Of a stretch of DNA of 8,156 nucleotides, positions 5,550 to 8,156 are shown in pieces. Origin of the DNA: Candidatus Bipolaricaulota bacterium (GTDB taxonomy: Bacteria; Bipolaricaulota; Bipolaricaulia; UBA7950; UBA9294); NCBI GenBank assembly GCA_030612485.1, contig JAUWNS010000102.1, forward strand, positions 1 through 8,156, written 5' to 3'. Position 1 is the first letter of the stretch; each line of letters opens with the position of its first letter. Position numbers and translations under genes: made by a program. Under the pieces are notes generated by a model that worked only from the letters and a program-made list of their open reading frames with translations, did no database searches and had not been told where the DNA came from.

Positions 5550-6889
5550 ATGAACCTTCCCCCGCCCTCTTTCCCTTGGAAGGCTTCGTCAACGTAGACG
5601 ATCCTTCCCCGGGATATCGTCGTCTCGCCTGCTCCACGTACTAGCCTTCCCTCATAGGGAGAAAAATTGGTCGCCATGTGCAGGTTCTCGGCATGAATCG
5701 TCCACTCCTTTTCGGGGTCAAAGATCACGATATCCGCGTCCGAACCGATCGAGAGGGTCCCCTTACGCGGGTAGAGGCCGTTCACCCGCGCCGGCCCTTC
5801 ACTGAGCAGGCGGGGAAGATCGATCAACGAGAGGCGTCCCTTCCCCACCCCTTCGGAATAGAGGAGAGGGAGGAGGGTCTCCACCCCGGGAAGGCCGTAG
5901 GGAAGGTCTAAGAACGATCCATTCCAAGTTTTCTGCTCCCGTGTGAACGGGCAGTGATCGGTCGCCACAAGATCGAGCGTGCCATCGAGCAGTCCTTCCC
6001 ACAATAAAGCCTGATCCGCTCCTGTGCGCAGCGGGGGCATCACCGAGAACTGCGGTCCCTCTGCCCCTTCGTAGGCCTCCTCTGTCAGCAGGAGGTACTG
6101 CGGGCAGGTCTCTCCGCTTACCCGCACGCCGCGCGACCGTGACTGGCGTATCGCCTCGAGTCCGAGCGCGGAACTGACATGGACCACGTGCAACCTGGCT
6201 CCAGTCTGTTCGGCGAGGTAGATTGCCTGTTCGATCGCCGCTCCTTCACAGAGCGCTGGCCGGGTCCCGGGATAAGCGGACATAGTGGCTCTCTGCTCAG
6301 GGGAGAGCCTCGCCACAAGCGACTCGATGATCGGATCGTCCTCCGCATGGACCATCGCCACGCCATCGATCTCTTCAATCTTGCGGAAGGCGTGATATAG
6401 AACGCCTGTATCCGCGCGTTGACCTAACGAGCCGTAAGCCATGTAGAACTTGAAACTCCTTACGCCGGCGTATCGGGCATCCTCAAGCTCCTTCTCCTGC
6501 CCGGGCTTCCAACCGATGACCTCCGCATGGAGCGCGTAGTCGATCGCCGAGGGAGCAGCCTCTTGTTTGCGCGCTTCGATCTCCTCAGGGATCGAGGTCT
6601 CTTGGGTCCCAACGGTGAAATCGATGATCGTCGTCACCCCACCGCAGGCAGCAGCCCGCGTTCCAGAGAGGAAGTCGTCGCTCGAGGCGATCCCGTAGTT
6701 CTCGGCAGCCATGTGGGTGTGTGCGTCGATCACGCCGGGAAGGACGAGCTTACCAAAAGCATCGATCTCGTCCCGTCCCGAAAGACCAAGGCCGATGGCA
6801 ACGATCCTCTCCGCGGTGATCCCTAGATCCGCACGGATGATTCCATGAGGAGTAACAATGCTCCCTCCGCGTACCACTAAGTCCATCAT
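5534..6889 (-). CDS. Dihydropyrimidinase / D-hydantoinase
   Basis: This cytoplasmic zinc amidohydrolase opens the ring of 5,6-dihydropyrimidines or hydantoins to N-carbamoyl amino acids. At 451 residues it has the normal family length. Both metals can be bound: HxH at H57/H59 (DAHTH), the carboxylated Lys K147 in SFKFYMAY, H181 (VHAEDD), H237 (HVVHVSS) and D311 (ATDHCPF). These follow the spacing of characterised D-hydantoinases. Y152 of the same MAY motif would contact the substrate. The C-terminal half ends with GSDADIVIFDP and NFSPYEG, as expected. I chose the ATG at 6889, giving MMDLVVRGGS; it overlaps the previous stop in ATGA and has GGGAG 6 bases upstream. An in-frame ATG 25 codons earlier lies inside the upstream Fe-S domain and has no family match. 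Coupling to a PreA-like reductase is the classic reductive pyrimidine pathway arrangement, but stereo- and substrate specificity cannot be read from sequence. Confidence 0.93.
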   Translation of the reverse strand: MMDLVVRGGSIVTPHGIIRADLGITAERIVAIGLGLSGRDEIDAFGKLVLPGVIDAHTHMAAENYGIASSDDFLSGTRAAACGGVTTIIDFTVGTQETSIPEEIEARKQEAAPSAIDYALHAEVIGWKPGQEKELEDARYAGVRSFKFYMAYGSLGQRADTGVLYHAFRKIEEIDGVAMVHAEDDPIIESLVARLSPEQRATMSAYPGTRPALCEGAAIEQAIYLAEQTGARLHVVHVSSALGLEAIRQSRSRGVRVSGETCPQYLLLTEEAYEGAEGPQFSVMPPLRTGADQALLWEGLLDGTLDLVATDHCPFTREQKTWNGSFLDLPYGLPGVETLLPLLYSEGVGKGRLSLIDLPRLLSEGPARVNGLYPRKGTLSIGSDADIVIFDPEKEWTIHAENLHMATNFSPYEGRLVRGAGETTISRGRIVYVDEAFQGKEGGGRFIPYER

Positions 6890-8004
6890 TCTTCGCTCCC
6901 TTCTACTACCAGATCGAGTGCCCCCGTAGGGCAGGCCGAGGCACAGAGCCCGCAGAATCGGCAACGTGAAAGGTCGACCTCCTCAGGGCTCGTGCGTGCG
7001 CTGTACGGACAGATGCGTACGCAGAGGCCGCAAGCGGTGCACCGTCCCTCTTCCCAAGCGAACGACGCCCCTGCCACGTCTCCCTTCTCCTTCATGGGCA
7101 GGCCGACCTCAGCGGCTCCTTCGTACTCTCTCAACGAGGGGAGTGCCGCCCCGATCGCACCTTGAAGGTTCTGGTAGCCCAGTTCGTGAAGGCGCGTCGA
7201 GAGCTTCTCTTCGAGATCGGCGAAGGACGAGAGCCCGCGCAGCATGGGGAGGGTGCAAAGGCCCACCACGCGAGCACCGGCTATGAACATCTCCAGACAG
7301 TCATCGACGCTTCCGATCCCGCCGGTTCCCACGATGGGGGCTCCCGTTGCAAGCGCAATCTGGGAAACGACCCGTAACGCAATTGGAAAGATCATCCCTC
7401 CGGTCAGCCATCCGTAACCACTTCCAAGGAGCGGTGCTCGTCTCTCGATATCGAGCCGGAGTGCCGGACCGATCGAGTCGATCGCCGTGATCCCCGTTGC
7501 ACCGTTCTGCAGACAGGCTGCTGCGATCTCGGCCACATCCGGCCAGTTGCTACTCACCTTGGCGAGGATCGGTATCTCGACCCCTTTAGCCGCCTCTCTC
7601 ACCATGGGGACCAAGGACGCCCCGTCGTAGGAGGCAATCTCCAGGGCATCGGCCCCGGCCTTCGCGATCGGACGAGCGAGCGCTGCGACATCGGCGGGAG
7701 TAAGGCCCAAGCTTGCGATCACAATCGCCCCTCCCTCTTTGGCAAGCGGAATCTCTCGTTCGATCCAGCGCTCATACGGTAGATCCGACCACTTCTCCCC
7801 GTTTAAGAGTCCGCCAGGGACCCTTGCGATGTGCGGTATTGGATTCGTTGCCGGGACCCTGCTGATTGTCTTTGTCACCACCGCGCTGGCGCCGGCTCGA
7901 TGGGCGCGCAGGATCGCTTCACCATCGTAGGAGAGTGGGCCGGAGGCCAGGATGAACGGATTCCTCAGTTCTAGTCCGCCAATGCTAGTCTTGAAATTGG
8001 TCAT
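6886..8004 (-). CDS. Dihydropyrimidine/dihydroorotate dehydrogenase-like flavoprotein fused to two [4Fe-4S] clusters (PreA-like, substrate uncertain)
   Basis: This 372-residue cytoplasmic protein has an FMN-binding TIM barrel of the dihydroorotate dehydrogenase type (about 1-300) followed by a bacterial-ferredoxin domain. Barrel marks are NPFILASGP (15-23), VTKTIS with FMN-contacting K45, AKVSSN (148-153) with the conserved Lys, GGMIFPIALRVV (202-213) and the phosphate-binding loop IVGTGGIGS (224-232). Two CxxCxxCxxxCP motifs (C322/325/328/332 and C348/351/354/358) bind two [4Fe-4S] clusters. This order is that of PreA, which with PreT reduces uracil and thymine; E. coli PreA is about 411 residues, so this one is shorter. 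The loop that reads NxSCPN in those enzymes is here EIASYD (122-127), so the catalytic Cys is absent and Ser125 may take its place. ATG is preceded by GGGGGA at 9 bases. It follows the amidohydrolase by 1 base and overlaps the hydantoinase start by 4 bases. Fold is sure; the reaction is not. Confidence 0.85.
   Translation of the reverse strand: MTNFKTSIGGLELRNPFILASGPLSYDGEAILRAHRAGASAVVTKTISRVPATNPIPHIARVPGGLLNGEKWSDLPYERWIEREIPLAKEGGAIVIASLGLTPADVAALARPIAKAGADALEIASYDGASLVPMVREAAKGVEIPILAKVSSNWPDVAEIAAACLQNGATGITAIDSIGPALRLDIERRAPLLGSGYGWLTGGMIFPIALRVVSQIALATGAPIVGTGGIGSVDDCLEMFIAGARVVGLCTLPMLRGLSSFADLEEKLSTRLHELGYQNLQGAIGAALPSLREYEGAAEVGLPMKEKGDVAGASFAWEEGRCTACGLCVRICPYSARTSPEEVDLSRCRFCGLCASACPTGALDLVVEGSEE
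6896..6900 (-). promoter_or_regulatory. Ribosome binding site deciding the hydantoinase start
   Basis: GGGAG lies 6 bases before the ATG at 6889, inside the end of the PreA-like coding region. It supports the start that gives a 451-residue enzyme and the ATGA overlap with the upstream stop. Confidence 0.65.
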
Positions 8005-8005
8005 C

Positions 8006-8156
8006 TTAATTCATCCCCCACAGCCGTCTTGCCTGAACAGTGGCCTCATGCCGGACCGCCTCCATATCCAGGGTCAAGAGCTCATGATCCTTCATGAGGA
8101 GAGTACCATCGACGATCGAGAGAGCGACATCGCTCCCGTTTCGATAAAGGACTATT
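8006..8156 (-). CDS. Amidohydrolase, C-terminal end only (SsnA / MTA-SAH deaminase-like), truncated by window edge
   Basis: Only the last 49 codons are visible; the gene continues past the window end. The reading frame runs without interruption to TAA, which lies 1 base before the ATG of the next gene. The visible protein contains NGSDV, then SIVDGTLLMKD, LLTLD, and a final helix ending in ARRLWGMN. This matches the C-terminal beta-sandwich and last helix of deaminating amidohydrolases of the SsnA, MTA/SAH deaminase and guanine deaminase group, where an 'xVdGxxlmkDxxLLTlD' stretch is characteristic. The metal-binding HxH and catalytic residues lie outside the window, so the substrate cannot be judged. 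Tight coupling to the reductase and hydantoinase genes suggests the enzyme acts on a purine or other cyclic amine in the same pathway. That it is an amidohydrolase is fairly sure; the subfamily is an inference. Confidence 0.72.
   Translation of the reverse strand, partial: IVLYRNGSDVALSIVDGTLLMKDHELLTLDMEAVRHEATVQARRLWGMN

Noticed and set aside
6890..6964. 25-codon N-terminal extension of the hydantoinase from an earlier in-frame ATG
   Set aside because: It lies wholly within the conserved Fe-S domain of the upstream gene, is rich in Arg and Gly with no family match, and has no clear ribosome site; the ATGA-overlap start fits the family better.

Overview
All recognisable genes in this window lie on the minus strand, so transcription runs from high to low coordinates. 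The window is an accessory catabolic and transport locus from a bacterium with GC content in the mid-50s percent (estimated by eye). It appears to hold two modules: a nucleobase / cyclic-amide degradation module upstream (about 8156 to 3710) and a regulator plus peptide-type ABC importer module downstream (3602 to 1). I see no rRNA, tRNA, CRISPR array, insertion sequence or attachment site.

Upstream module, in order of transcription: the last 49 codons of an amidohydrolase resembling the SsnA / MTA-SAH deaminase / guanine deaminase group; a dihydroorotate-dehydrogenase-fold oxidoreductase fused to two C-terminal [4Fe-4S] clusters (PreA-like); a dihydropyrimidinase / hydantoinase with a complete binuclear metal centre; and, after 48 bases, an adenine deaminase with a GTG start. 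The first three are separated by 1 base or overlap by 4 bases (ATGA), so they are almost certainly one operon. Together they could deaminate purines and reduce and open cyclic ureides or pyrimidines. No beta-ureidopropionase and no NAD(P)H-oxidising partner (PreT-like) is inside the window.

Downstream module: a FadR-type (FCD) GntR regulator with its own strong promoter (TTGACA, 17-base spacer, TATCAT with an extended TG) and a small inverted repeat at the predicted transcription start. It is followed by a family-5 extracellular solute-binding protein, a DppB/OppB-type permease, and the first 36 codons of a DppC/OppC-type permease that starts with TTG. A GC-rich hairpin whose two wobble pairs form only in minus-strand RNA lies between the binding protein and the first permease, as often seen where a binding protein must outnumber its membrane partners.

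The simplest reading is that the GntR protein senses a nucleobase-, hydantoin- or ureide-like ligand and controls its uptake, and perhaps its breakdown, but the substrate is not proven by sequence. The most unusual point is the PreA-like enzyme. Its substrate loop lacks the Asn and catalytic Cys of dihydropyrimidine dehydrogenase and class 1 dihydroorotate dehydrogenases, so a different substrate is likely. Organism: the ferredoxin-type reductase and the purine/hydantoin clustering suggest an anaerobe. The binding protein has a Sec signal without a lipobox, which fits a diderm cell better than a Firmicute. A deep-branching lineage is possible but I cannot assign one.
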